This document shows positions 1 through 8,203 of a stretch of 64,000 bases of DNA, piece by piece (the stretch's first letter is position 1; every line of letters starts with the position of its first letter). The DNA is from Rhodohalobacter mucosus. Lineage in GTDB: Bacteria; Bacteroidota; Rhodothermia; Balneolales; Balneolaceae. Position numbers and translations under genes: made by a program. Under the pieces are notes generated by a model, which searched no databases, was not told where the DNA came from, and worked only from the letters and a program-made list of their open reading frames with translations. The DNA lies in assembly GCF_003150675.1 (NCBI RefSeq), contig NZ_QGGB01000007.1, positions 186,001 through 250,000 on the forward strand, read 5' to 3'.

Positions 1-2
1 TC

Positions 3-254
3 GCGGTTGTACTGTTCCTGCTGATCAATCATTATGGGCTGATACCGCCTTCATATCAAAACGGATGGCTCTATAATTTACTTACATCCATTGTGGTGTA
101 TCTAACATTCCTGATAGGATGCACGAACCTGATACGAGTCTACACATCATTGACGGGAAGCACGCAGCCGGCACAATCCTGGATTGTCGGGATCTCACTG
201 GTACTGTTTTTAATCATTTGCGGTCCTGCTATCGGCAGAATTGTGCGGTCATAA
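3..254 (+). CDS. C-terminal fragment of a small membrane protein, function unknown
   Basis: An open frame enters from the left edge and stops with TAA at 252-254, giving at least 83 residues. The visible part has a hydrophobic start, a short polar stretch with NHYG, a second hydrophobic segment around VVYLTFLIG, and a third around LVLFLIICGP, ending in a basic tail (GRIVRS). This looks like the last two or three transmembrane helices of an inner-membrane protein. No family could be recognised. The missing N-terminus lies outside the window. lysA follows 78 bases downstream on the same strand. Confidence 0.55.
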   Translation, partial: AVVLFLLINHYGLIPPSYQNGWLYNLLTSIVVYLTFLIGCTNLIRVYTSLTGSTQPAQSWIVGISLVLFLIICGPAIGRIVRS

Positions 255-332
255 TCGGATAGGGTCTGTTTTTCCATTTCGGGTATAGCTGAATTTTAAG
301 GGGTAATTCCGTATTCTTTATGCCCTTTCAGA

Positions 333-1514
333 ATGAACTATTACCTGATGTTTGAACCCGGCCTTATTGAAAAATTTAAGGAGTTAAAAACCCCTTTTTA
401 TTACTACGACCTGGAGCTGCTTAAGCGTACCCTGCAGGAGGTAAAAGTACACGGAATCGACAAGGGATTTCATGTACACTATGCAGTAAAAGCAAATTTT
501 AATGTTGAACTGCTTAAAATAATACGTCAGTCGGGGATGGGTGTCGACTGCGTGAGCGGTCCTGAAATTGAACGTGCTGTCGAGACGGGGTTCAGTCCGT
601 CCCAGATTGCATTTGCCGGGGTAGGTAAAACCGATGATGAAATTCGAACGGGGTTGAAGCACAATATCTTCTCTTTTAACTGTGAATCGCTTCAGGAGCT
701 TGAGGTGCTTAACGGGCTGGCTGAAAAAGAGGGACGCACAGCCAGTGTGTCAATTCGACTGAATCCAAATGTGGAAGCGAAAACGCATCGATACATCACC
801 ACAGGTCTCAATGAGAATAAGTTTGGTATTACAATCGAAAAGTTACCGATGCTATTTTCCATTCTGCCTGAACTGGATCATTTGAAACTGACGGGGATAC
901 ATTTTCATATAGGATCGCAGATCACCGAGCTGAAACCATACTACGACCTTTGCGAAAAAGTTGAAATTGTTCAACGCCTTTTTGAAAAGGAGGGACACAA
1001 ACTGCAGCACATAAATGTGGGTGGAGGATACGGCATTAATTATCTTGAACCGGATGCAGAACCCATTCCGGATTTTAAAGCATTCTTCCAGGTTTTTGAA
1101 GAGAATCTGACTCTTAGAAAGAATCAGCAGCTGCATTTTGAACTTGGAAGAAGTGTTGTTGGCCAGTGCGGGAGTCTTATATCGAGGGTACTCTATATCA
1201 AAGAAGGTCTTGAGACCAATTTTGCAGTACTTGATGCCGGGATGACTGAACTCATTCGGCCTGCTCTCTACCAGGCAATGCATCGTGTGGATTCGCTTAC
1301 ATCAAACATGTCACCAAAAATGTATGATGTAGTGGGCCCTATTTGCGAATCATCGGATACATTTCGTCAGGGAGTCTGGCTTCCGGAACTCAGGCGCGGC
1401 GATTTGGTGGCTATACGCAGTGCGGGCGCCTATGGGGAGGTAATGAGCAGCGGGTTTAATCTCAGGGAGAGGATTCGTTCATATTATTCGGATTTTGCAA
1501 AATCCACATTATAG
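333..1514 (+). CDS. lysA: Diaminopimelate decarboxylase
   Basis: This fold-type III PLP enzyme converts meso-diaminopimelate to L-lysine and CO2 in the cytoplasm, the last step of lysine synthesis. Residues 47-56 contain the PLP lysine motif HYAVKAN (K53). HFHIGSQ (190-196), the phosphate-binding GGGYG (230-234), ELGRS (270-274), the dimer-interface GPICESSD (C338) and AGAYGEVM (364-371) are all in family order. The length of 393 residues is slightly short of the usual 400-420. ATG at 333 is used; a second ATG at 348 would also leave the fold complete. It is not adjacent to lysC-dapB-dapA-dapD at 38851-42548, so the lysine pathway is split in this genome. Related PLP decarboxylases for arginine or ornithine are possible but less likely given the motif set. 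Confidence 0.88.
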   Translation: MNYYLMFEPGLIEKFKELKTPFYYYDLELLKRTLQEVKVHGIDKGFHVHYAVKANFNVELLKIIRQSGMGVDCVSGPEIERAVETGFSPSQIAFAGVGKTDDEIRTGLKHNIFSFNCESLQELEVLNGLAEKEGRTASVSIRLNPNVEAKTHRYITTGLNENKFGITIEKLPMLFSILPELDHLKLTGIHFHIGSQITELKPYYDLCEKVEIVQRLFEKEGHKLQHINVGGGYGINYLEPDAEPIPDFKAFFQVFEENLTLRKNQQLHFELGRSVVGQCGSLISRVLYIKEGLETNFAVLDAGMTELIRPALYQAMHRVDSLTSNMSPKMYDVVGPICESSDTFRQGVWLPELRRGDLVAIRSAGAYGEVMSSGFNLRERIRSYYSDFAKSTL

Positions 1515-1989
1515 AAACCGCCTGAATAAATAGTTACCGAAGATTTTATTTTTCCGGACCCATTTCAGGTCAGGGTGTGCTGTCTGGTGCAATCAATTTA
1601 CACCGGTATGCAGCTTATAAAAAAATATCTCCGTGTATGTTCTAAAGATATTGGTGATCGTATTCGAAAAGGGTAAACCATGAGCTCCTTCTTACGAAGA
1701 CCCTCTTGTAATCAACCGGATTCTGCATTGATTTATCTTTAAAAACTATATACAAAATCAAAAATTTTGCACTTTATGAAACGATCAGAAAAGCACCCTA
1801 TCTGCTGATATACAATAAAATATAGCAGTTTCACCTTTAAAAAAGCGCTTTTCTGACCACTTGTATATGAGATATATATATTGCGTTAACAATTCCGGGT
1901 GATTACTCTGTACATTATAACTGGTTGTAATATCAGTTGTATACAAATTCACACGTAATTGGTGAACAGATCAAACAAATGGGATTTTT
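1515..1989. other. 475-base intergenic regulatory region upstream of the beta-glucan locus
   Basis: No coding frame with family resemblance was seen. The stretch is AT-rich and holds a perfect 12-base palindrome (listed separately), TATCTTTA at 1734-1741, which resembles the TAnnTTTG element of Bacteroidota promoters, and several short TATA-rich tracts up to 1880. It is the longest non-coding gap in the window and lies directly before the first gene of the glucan locus, so it probably carries that locus's main promoter and operator. The promoter match is weak because no well-spaced TTG box precedes it. Confidence 0.5.
1841..1852. promoter_or_regulatory. Perfect CG-centred palindrome, possible LacI-family operator
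   Basis: The 12 bases AAAAGCGCTTTT form a perfect palindrome centred on CG, the form typical of LacI/CcpA-type operators that control sugar genes. A second inverted pair, TCAGAAAAGC at 1785-1794 and GCTTTTCTGA at 1847-1856, overlaps it and could form a 10-base-pair stem over a 52-base gap. It lies about 140 bases before the start at 1990. No LacI-type gene is in the window, so a regulator would have to act from elsewhere. Confidence 0.4.
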
Positions 1990-4900
1990 ATGAAAGCAAA
2001 GACATTCCTCTTTTCTCTGGCTCTTCTTTTTTCAACTGCTGCCATTGCATCAAGTTCGTATGCGCAATCCACAAATGTAGAGGTGGTGGAAAGCAGCGAT
2101 GGCTGGCGTTTGATGGTTAATGGTGAAGCGATGATGGTGAATGGCATGAATTGGGATTATTTCCCGATTGGAACCAACTTCGATTACAGCATCTGGAACC
2201 AGCCTCCAGATATCATCCAGATGGCTCTTGACAATGAAATGAGCATGCTCAAGGCCATGGGTGTTAACGCCATTCGCGTTTATACCGGGATTCCGAAACA
2301 GTGGATTGAGTATATCTATGATAATTACGGAATCTATACCATGCTTAATCACTCTTTTGGGCGGTACGGACTCACCATTGATGGTGTATGGATGCCAAAT
2401 ACGGATTATTCCGACCCTAAAGTAATTGACCTTCTCATTAGTGAGGTAACCGAACTTGCCGAAGAGTACAGAGGTACGCGCGGGCTGCTGTTATATTTGC
2501 TCGGGAATGAAAACAACTACGGGCTTTTCTGGGACGGTGCTGAGACTGAGGATATTCCGATCGAAGACCGCGCATCCACGATCAGGGCACGGCACATGTA
2601 CAGCCTCTTTAATGAAGGTGCGCTTGCTATCAAAGAAGTAGATTCATCTCGCCCTGTAGCCATGGCCAATGGAGACCTCCTTTTCCTCGATCTGATTACC
2701 GAACTGGTGCCGGACGTTGACATTTTTGGTGCAAACGTGTACCGCGGTGTTTCATTTACCGATATGTATACACGCGTACAAAATGAGTACGGAAAACCGG
2801 TGCTGCTCACGGAATTTGGTGCGGATGCATTCAATGCCAAGACAAATCAGGAAGATCAGGTTTGTCAGGCATACTATTTCCACGGCAATTGGAAAGAAGT
2901 ATATGAGTATGCGGCGGGATTGGGCAAAACCGGTAACTCAATCGGTGGATTCTCATTCCAGTTCAGTGATGGCTGGTGGAAGACTGGACAAACCGTGGAA
3001 CTGGATATTCATAACACGGAAGCCTCATGGGCAAACGGCGGGTATCAGTGCGACTACGTTGAAGGCCAAAATAATATGAATGAGGAGTGGTTTGGAGTAG
3101 CTGCGAAAGGTCCGACCGACCATCGCGGTATGTACGATCTCTACCCAAGGGCGGCATACTATGTATTGATGGAAGTTCATGACTTTGATCCGTATGCACC
3201 GGGAACCACGATGGGAGAGATTGAGGAATATTTTGAGTCGATATCCTTACAGGAAGCACGGCTGAGAGCCCGTAGTGATAAAGCAGCGCTAGAAAGTCAG
3301 CGCAGCAGTTTGATCAGGCTCAGTCGGTTTACTGCTGAATTTTCTACATTCAATACGGGAGGAAGTTTGCTTACAACCCCTGAGGAAGCCAATCCCCGTA
3401 ACCCGGTTTATCCCAATCAACAGGGTTTTGATCATATGCAGTCTATCTATCTCGGCGTTGAGGCCAATCCTGCTCCAAATGTGAGGGCAGAGGCGGAGTT
3501 TAACATTCTGGGAAACGTGGCTCAGAATCCAATTGATGAAATATTTTATGAAAACCGCGGACGCCCGGTATTATTGGAAGGAGTAAATGAGGAAGTTACG
3601 GTTGAATCACTAAAAAGGGTGCAGCTTTACAGGGCTACGTACGACTGGAACCATCAATGGTTCGACCTGACCGGTTTTTATCGAAGCGGAAGATATCACT
3701 GGGGGTATGAAGGGGACTTTTTTGGTCTGTACCCCGAAGCCAACTACGGCCCGAATATTGATATTTATAACGGTATAGCACCGTTCGGTTTTGAAATGGA
3801 AGGGAAGCAAAGTCTTGATGGTTTAAAGCTGGCTTTTGGACCGGAACTATGGTGGGGAGCGAACCCCGCTGTGCTTCTAAAATACACCAGAGAGGTGTCG
3901 GGATATGAGGTTACCGGTATATTTCATGAAGACATTGAAAGACAGTCAACGGCAGTCAGTTCGTTTGCCATACCGCAGCCCAAAACCAGAAGGTTTACGC
4001 TTGCCGTATCTAAAGAGATTGGCAAACTGGGTGTTGATGTTGGCGGCATGTGGGGAGGCCAGCCTCTGAACGGAAGAGTATTTCAGCTTGTAAGGGAGCA
4101 GGAGGACGGAAGCTTTCGGGTTTTCCAGGATGAGATCAAGCCGATGGATAACTGGGGCGGTAAAATCAAAGTTACCTATGAGGGCGGACGTTTTAACTGG
4201 TATGCACAGTCTGCACTGATGGGCCTTGTAGCAAGAGGCGGATACGATCAAACTCAGACATTTACCGGATGGAGACTGAAAGATACCGGAAGCGGAAATC
4301 AGTATAACGTTCTCTCGGGGCTTACATACAGTTTTGGGAATCTTCAGATCGCACCGAACTTCTTATGGCAAAAGCCGATTGAAGGTCCTATTCCGGGTGA
4401 TGTACAGGCACCGGGTCGTCCCAGGAATATCATCGACGACCCTTTTGCTGTTCGCGAAAACCGTGAGACCATTGCCGGAGAGATTCTTTTTACGTACGAC
4501 CCCACACCGGCTACCTGGATGTATCAATGGGATAGCGACAATGCAGAAAATGCAGACTTTGCCATCAGTGCGGGTTTCGTCTATCGCCACCATCCAACCA
4601 CACAGGATGCGGCTATTGGTATTTTCCCTGACGGACGCACCACGTTTGCCTTTCCGGGAGCACCATCCGCAGAAGACCTGTGGGAAGTGCATGCACGGGT
4701 AGTTTCAAAACCGACTCGCGAATTTGGGGTAATTGCTATGCTGTACGGTGGCAAGGGGCAGGCCAACGGTGACGATGAACGCATTATATACCGGTATGGC
4801 GCGGATATGCGTGTTCTTTATAAAAACCTTATGCTAAATTCTTTTGTCAGAGTGGATGACTGGGGTCCCTACGATTATCATCGTGACTTTAACCTCACAT

Positions 4901-5139
4901 TCCCGCTGCAGACGATGGCAGACCTTTCACTCACACTGGGTCAGCCAGACTGGTGGAATATGCCTGCAACACGGATTGGAGTACGGGGTACATGGCGCTC
5001 GCTCGACAGGTTTTCACCCCGGTACGCGCCTGTGCAAAGTGTAGATGCAAACGGAAATACAGTTATCAACCGTGATATCACCGGTTTCGATAACGGCACT
5101 GAGTGGGAATTCAGAACCTACGTTCAAATACATATTTAA
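1990..5139 (+). CDS. Clan GH-A glycosidase domain fused to a C-terminal outer-membrane beta-barrel
   Basis: A 26-residue signal peptide ends in SSYAQ. Residues 30-340 form a TIM-barrel glycosidase of clan GH-A. GVNAIRVYTG (91-100) and YGIYTMLN (113-120) recall the GH72/GH17/GH2-TIM group. The candidate acid/base is E174 in LLGNENN and the candidate nucleophile is E275 in LLTEFGAD. After a short helical linker (about 410-445), residues 450-1049 are rich in alternating aromatic and polar strands and end in the strand RTYVQIHI, as expected for an outer-membrane barrel. The enzyme part would then face the periplasm or the cell surface. A likely substrate is beta-1,3-glucan, from context. It heads the locus and is followed after 28 bases by a glycan-binding lipoprotein. 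The exact GH family is uncertain, and the barrel call rests on sequence pattern only. Confidence 0.72.
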   Translation: MKAKTFLFSLALLFSTAAIASSSYAQSTNVEVVESSDGWRLMVNGEAMMVNGMNWDYFPIGTNFDYSIWNQPPDIIQMALDNEMSMLKAMGVNAIRVYTGIPKQWIEYIYDNYGIYTMLNHSFGRYGLTIDGVWMPNTDYSDPKVIDLLISEVTELAEEYRGTRGLLLYLLGNENNYGLFWDGAETEDIPIEDRASTIRARHMYSLFNEGALAIKEVDSSRPVAMANGDLLFLDLITELVPDVDIFGANVYRGVSFTDMYTRVQNEYGKPVLLTEFGADAFNAKTNQEDQVCQAYYFHGNWKEVYEYAAGLGKTGNSIGGFSFQFSDGWWKTGQTVELDIHNTEASWANGGYQCDYVEGQNNMNEEWFGVAAKGPTDHRGMYDLYPRAAYYVLMEVHDFDPYAPGTTMGEIEEYFESISLQEARLRARSDKAALESQRSSLIRLSRFTAEFSTFNTGGSLLTTPEEANPRNPVYPNQQGFDHMQSIYLGVEANPAPNVRAEAEFNILGNVAQNPIDEIFYENRGRPVLLEGVNEEVTVESLKRVQLYRATYDWNHQWFDLTGFYRSGRYHWGYEGDFFGLYPEANYGPNIDIYNGIAPFGFEMEGKQSLDGLKLAFGPELWWGANPAVLLKYTREVSGYEVTGIFHEDIERQSTAVSSFAIPQPKTRRFTLAVSKEIGKLGVDVGGMWGGQPLNGRVFQLVREQEDGSFRVFQDEIKPMDNWGGKIKVTYEGGRFNWYAQSALMGLVARGGYDQTQTFTGWRLKDTGSGNQYNVLSGLTYSFGNLQIAPNFLWQKPIEGPIPGDVQAPGRPRNIIDDPFAVRENRETIAGEILFTYDPTPATWMYQWDSDNAENADFAISAGFVYRHHPTTQDAAIGIFPDGRTTFAFPGAPSAEDLWEVHARVVSKPTREFGVIAMLYGGKGQANGDDERIIYRYGADMRVLYKNLMLNSFVRVDDWGPYDYHRDFNLTFPLQTMADLSLTLGQPDWWNMPATRIGVRGTWRSLDRFSPRYAPVQSVDANGNTVINRDITGFDNGTEWEFRTYVQIHI

Positions 5140-5167
5140 TTCATTTCAAATTAAGCCGGTCAGAAAA

Positions 5168-7111
5168 ATGAAGACAGAAAAACAAAACGGTTATCAAAAA
5201 ATTATTTTTTCCGGTCTGATACTGCTTCTTGCAGTCTGGGGCTGTGAGCGGAGCGTTAGCGATCTGGAGGAAGCAGATTTTCCCGACAATCCGAACGTAT
5301 TCCTTGATACATTCAGTTCAAGCCTGAATTATGCTGTATTTGAGGGGGCCGTTCCTGAAGCGTTTCAGGTGGATGAAGAGGAAACCTACGACAACACCAT
5401 TGCATCCATGCGGTTCGATGTTCCCGATTTTGGCGATCCGAGGGGAAGCTATGCTGGAGGAGCATTTTTTACCTCTGTGCCACGGGATTTAACCGGTTAT
5501 AATGCACTTACCTTTTGGGCCCGCGGCGATCAATCAAGTACGATTGGTGTGATGGGGCTTGGTATTGATCTGGGTGAAAACAGGTTTCAGGCCTCGGTCA
5601 CAGACATTCAGGTATTTCGAAACTGGAAAAAATATATTATTCCGATTCCCGACCCGGAAAAACTGGTTGAGGAGAGCGGTATGCTGTTCTATTCTTCAGG
5701 TCCGATAGATGGTGAAGGCTACACGTTCTGGGTGGATGAAGTGAAATTTGAAAACCTGGGAACCATAGCTTTCAGATCGGCATCCATTTTCAATGGAGAT
5801 GACAGAAATGTAACAGCTCAAAATGGCCAGACGGTCAATATTGAGGGGCTTGTTTCGACACACGGACTACCTGACGGAACCGATCAAACCGTGAACACGT
5901 CACCATTCTATTTCACGTTTACATCTTCAAATGAATCAGTTGCCCAGGTAGCCGATAACGGTGAAGTTACCGTTGTGGGAGAAGGTCAGGCTGTAATTAC
6001 CGCACAGTTCAGAGGCAGTGATGCCAATGGCTCACTGACGGTAAATTCATCGGGTGAAGCTGTAGAGCCTGAGGATCTGCCCCCGGCGCCAACGCAGGAT
6101 CCGGCAGACGTCATTTCAATGTATACAAATGTCTACGATAATGTTACCGTTGACACATGGAATACAGGTTGGGAATTCTCTACGGCCCAGGAATCATTTA
6201 TCCAGATACAGGGTCAGGATGTAATTCGTTACCAAAATCTCAATTTTGTCGGAATTGAATTTGCATCAGAAACCATCGATGCCTCGGGTATGACACATTT
6301 CAGGCTCGATATCTGGACTCCGGATCCAACGGATCTGCCGAATGAGTTCAAAGTACTGCTGGTAGATTTCGGTGCAGATAATGTATTTGGCGGAGGGGAT
6401 GACTCGCAGCACGAAGTAACATTTACCAGCCCTGTGCTGTCCACAGAAAGCTGGGTTACACTCGATATTCCACTGAGTGATTTCAGCGGACTTCAAAACC
6501 GTGAAAACCTTGCGCAGCTTGTTCTTTCAGGGGATCTGCCGAATGTATATGTGACCAACGTATATTTCTACGCAGGCGAAACAAGCGAACCAGAAACACC
6601 TGAGGCGCCGGCGCCAACTCCTACTGAAGACGCTGCAGATGTAATAAGCCTCTTTAGCGATGCTTATTCTGACGTAGCTGTGGATACCTGGAGAACAGAC
6701 TGGTCTTCTGCTGTTCTGGAAGATATTGATATACAGACCAACGCAACGAAGAAATATTCAGCGCTCGATTTTGTGGGTATTGAAACCACAGGCCAGAATC
6801 TTGTGGATGCATCGAGTATGGACTTCATGCATATTGATCTCTGGACACCGAATATGACTACAGTTCGAATCAAGCTTGTGGATTTTGGTGCCAATGGGGC
6901 ATTTGATGGCGGTGACGACTCGGAACATGAAATTATATTCGACAACCTGCCTACTTCACAGTGGAATTCACTGAAGATCCCGATGTCTGATTTCACCGGG
7001 CTGCAGGCACAGTCGAATCTTGCTCAGTACATCCTGTCGGGCTTACCGGCCGGTCAGGGTATTCTGTATGTCGATAATGTTTACTTTTCAACGGAAAGTG
7101 CGCAGCCTTAG
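5168..7111 (+). CDS. Surface glycan-binding lipoprotein with Big2-like and duplicated CBM-like domains
   Basis: ATG at 5168 gives a lipoprotein signal with lipobox LAVWGC; the frame is open upstream to 5045, but that stretch overlaps the previous gene. Domains (647-residue numbering): residues about 30-200 resemble the N-terminal domain of Bacteroidota glycan-binding surface proteins; about 205-295 is a Big2-like Ig domain (SVAQVADNGEVTVVGEG); about 304-476 and 478-647 are two copies of one CBM-like domain, each starting with PAPT..PADVIS, sharing VDFGA..VF/AFDGGDDS, and ending in a VYF strand. No catalytic motif is visible. It probably binds beta-glucan at the cell surface, doing part of the job that SusD/SusE proteins do elsewhere. 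It sits between the glycosidase-barrel gene and a GH16 gene on the same strand. Confidence 0.75.
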   Translation: MKTEKQNGYQKIIFSGLILLLAVWGCERSVSDLEEADFPDNPNVFLDTFSSSLNYAVFEGAVPEAFQVDEEETYDNTIASMRFDVPDFGDPRGSYAGGAFFTSVPRDLTGYNALTFWARGDQSSTIGVMGLGIDLGENRFQASVTDIQVFRNWKKYIIPIPDPEKLVEESGMLFYSSGPIDGEGYTFWVDEVKFENLGTIAFRSASIFNGDDRNVTAQNGQTVNIEGLVSTHGLPDGTDQTVNTSPFYFTFTSSNESVAQVADNGEVTVVGEGQAVITAQFRGSDANGSLTVNSSGEAVEPEDLPPAPTQDPADVISMYTNVYDNVTVDTWNTGWEFSTAQESFIQIQGQDVIRYQNLNFVGIEFASETIDASGMTHFRLDIWTPDPTDLPNEFKVLLVDFGADNVFGGGDDSQHEVTFTSPVLSTESWVTLDIPLSDFSGLQNRENLAQLVLSGDLPNVYVTNVYFYAGETSEPETPEAPAPTPTEDAADVISLFSDAYSDVAVDTWRTDWSSAVLEDIDIQTNATKKYSALDFVGIETTGQNLVDASSMDFMHIDLWTPNMTTVRIKLVDFGANGAFDGGDDSEHEIIFDNLPTSQWNSLKIPMSDFTGLQAQSNLAQYILSGLPAGQGILYVDNVYFSTESAQP

Positions 7112-7271
7112 GCCGTTGGGGATGATTATTTGAACTACACGTAGTAAAAAGGATAGATTTATCCATTCAAGACAAAAGACAGATATTTCCGGGGAAGTCG
7201 GATCACGTACTGATACTTAACCGGGAATATCTTCATTTAAAAACAAGTTCTCAGAAACTAATAAGCATACA

Positions 7272-8108
7272 ATGACCAGATCAGCTTTATTTTGTGCAGT
7301 ACTCATATTGACATTTCTCACAACAGCTTGCGGAACGGAAAGCAGTTCTGAAACTGATGGGGAAGAAAGCTGGCAGCTTGTATGGAGTGATGAATTTGAC
7401 GGAACGGCCGGTACTGTTCCCAACAGTGATAACTGGACCTACGATATTGGAAGGGGCAGTAACGGCTGGGGTAATCAGGAGCTGCAATACTACACGGATC
7501 GTCCTGAAAATGCGTCACTCGACGGTGACGGAAACCTGGTAATTACCGCAATAAGAGAGTCATTTGGCGGTGCATCATACACCTCGGCCAGAATTCTGAC
7601 TCAGGATCTTTTCGAGCAGCAATATGGCCGATTTGAAGCGAGATTGAAAACTCCTTACGGACCGGGTATATGGCCTGCATTCTGGATGCTGGGTTCAAAT
7701 TTTGAAACCGTTGGCTGGCCAACGTCAGGAGAAATTGACATTATGGAACTGCGAGGCCAGGAGCCCAGTAAAATAGCCGGCTCCATACACGGTCCCGGAT
7801 TTTTTGCAGGTAATGCGATTACAAGATCCTATACTCTGCCGGACGGCCGGTTTGATACCGATTATCATCTGTTTGCCATAGAGTGGTCGCAGGATAAAAT
7901 TGATTTTTATGTGGATGACGTACGCTATCAGACGATTACCCGGGCCGATGTAAGCAACAGAAATGGTACGTGGGTATTTGATCAGCCATTTTTTATGATT
8001 ATGAATATTGCCGTTGGAGGTACTTATGTAGGTCCCCCGTCTCAGCAAACTACATTTCCACAAGAAATGGTCATCGATTACGTAAGAGTGTATTCTAAGG
8101 CTGAATAA
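7272..8108 (+). CDS. GH16 endo-beta-1,3-glucanase (laminarinase), lipoprotein
   Basis: The product is 278 residues with lipobox TTAC (C20), so it should be anchored in the outer membrane. The GH16 jelly-roll spans about 34-276. The catalytic ExDxxE signature is GEIDIME at 153-159, with E154 as nucleophile and E159 as acid/base. NQELQYYTDRPEN (68-80), YGRFEARLK (118-126) and WPAFWMLG (134-141) are typical of the beta-1,3-glucanase subgroup. The protein is a bare catalytic domain with no extra binding module. A 160-base gap separates it from the binding-protein gene. A second GH16 of similar size lies at 20891-21703 on the minus strand; the two share the YTDRPEN and YTSARI segments. Confidence 0.9.
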   Translation: MTRSALFCAVLILTFLTTACGTESSSETDGEESWQLVWSDEFDGTAGTVPNSDNWTYDIGRGSNGWGNQELQYYTDRPENASLDGDGNLVITAIRESFGGASYTSARILTQDLFEQQYGRFEARLKTPYGPGIWPAFWMLGSNFETVGWPTSGEIDIMELRGQEPSKIAGSIHGPGFFAGNAITRSYTLPDGRFDTDYHLFAIEWSQDKIDFYVDDVRYQTITRADVSNRNGTWVFDQPFFMIMNIAVGGTYVGPPSQQTTFPQEMVIDYVRVYSKAE

Positions 8109-8203
8109 AAGGGGACAATTCTGCCGGGGACGGGGTATATTAAAGGCTGGCTGTTTGGCTATTGTTAATCTATAAATACATTAATACTAAAACGGGATCT
8201 ATT

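Noticed and set aside
5045-5167. N-terminal extension of the glycan-binding lipoprotein
   Set aside because: These codons overlap the end of the preceding gene; the lipobox signal begins at ATG 5168.
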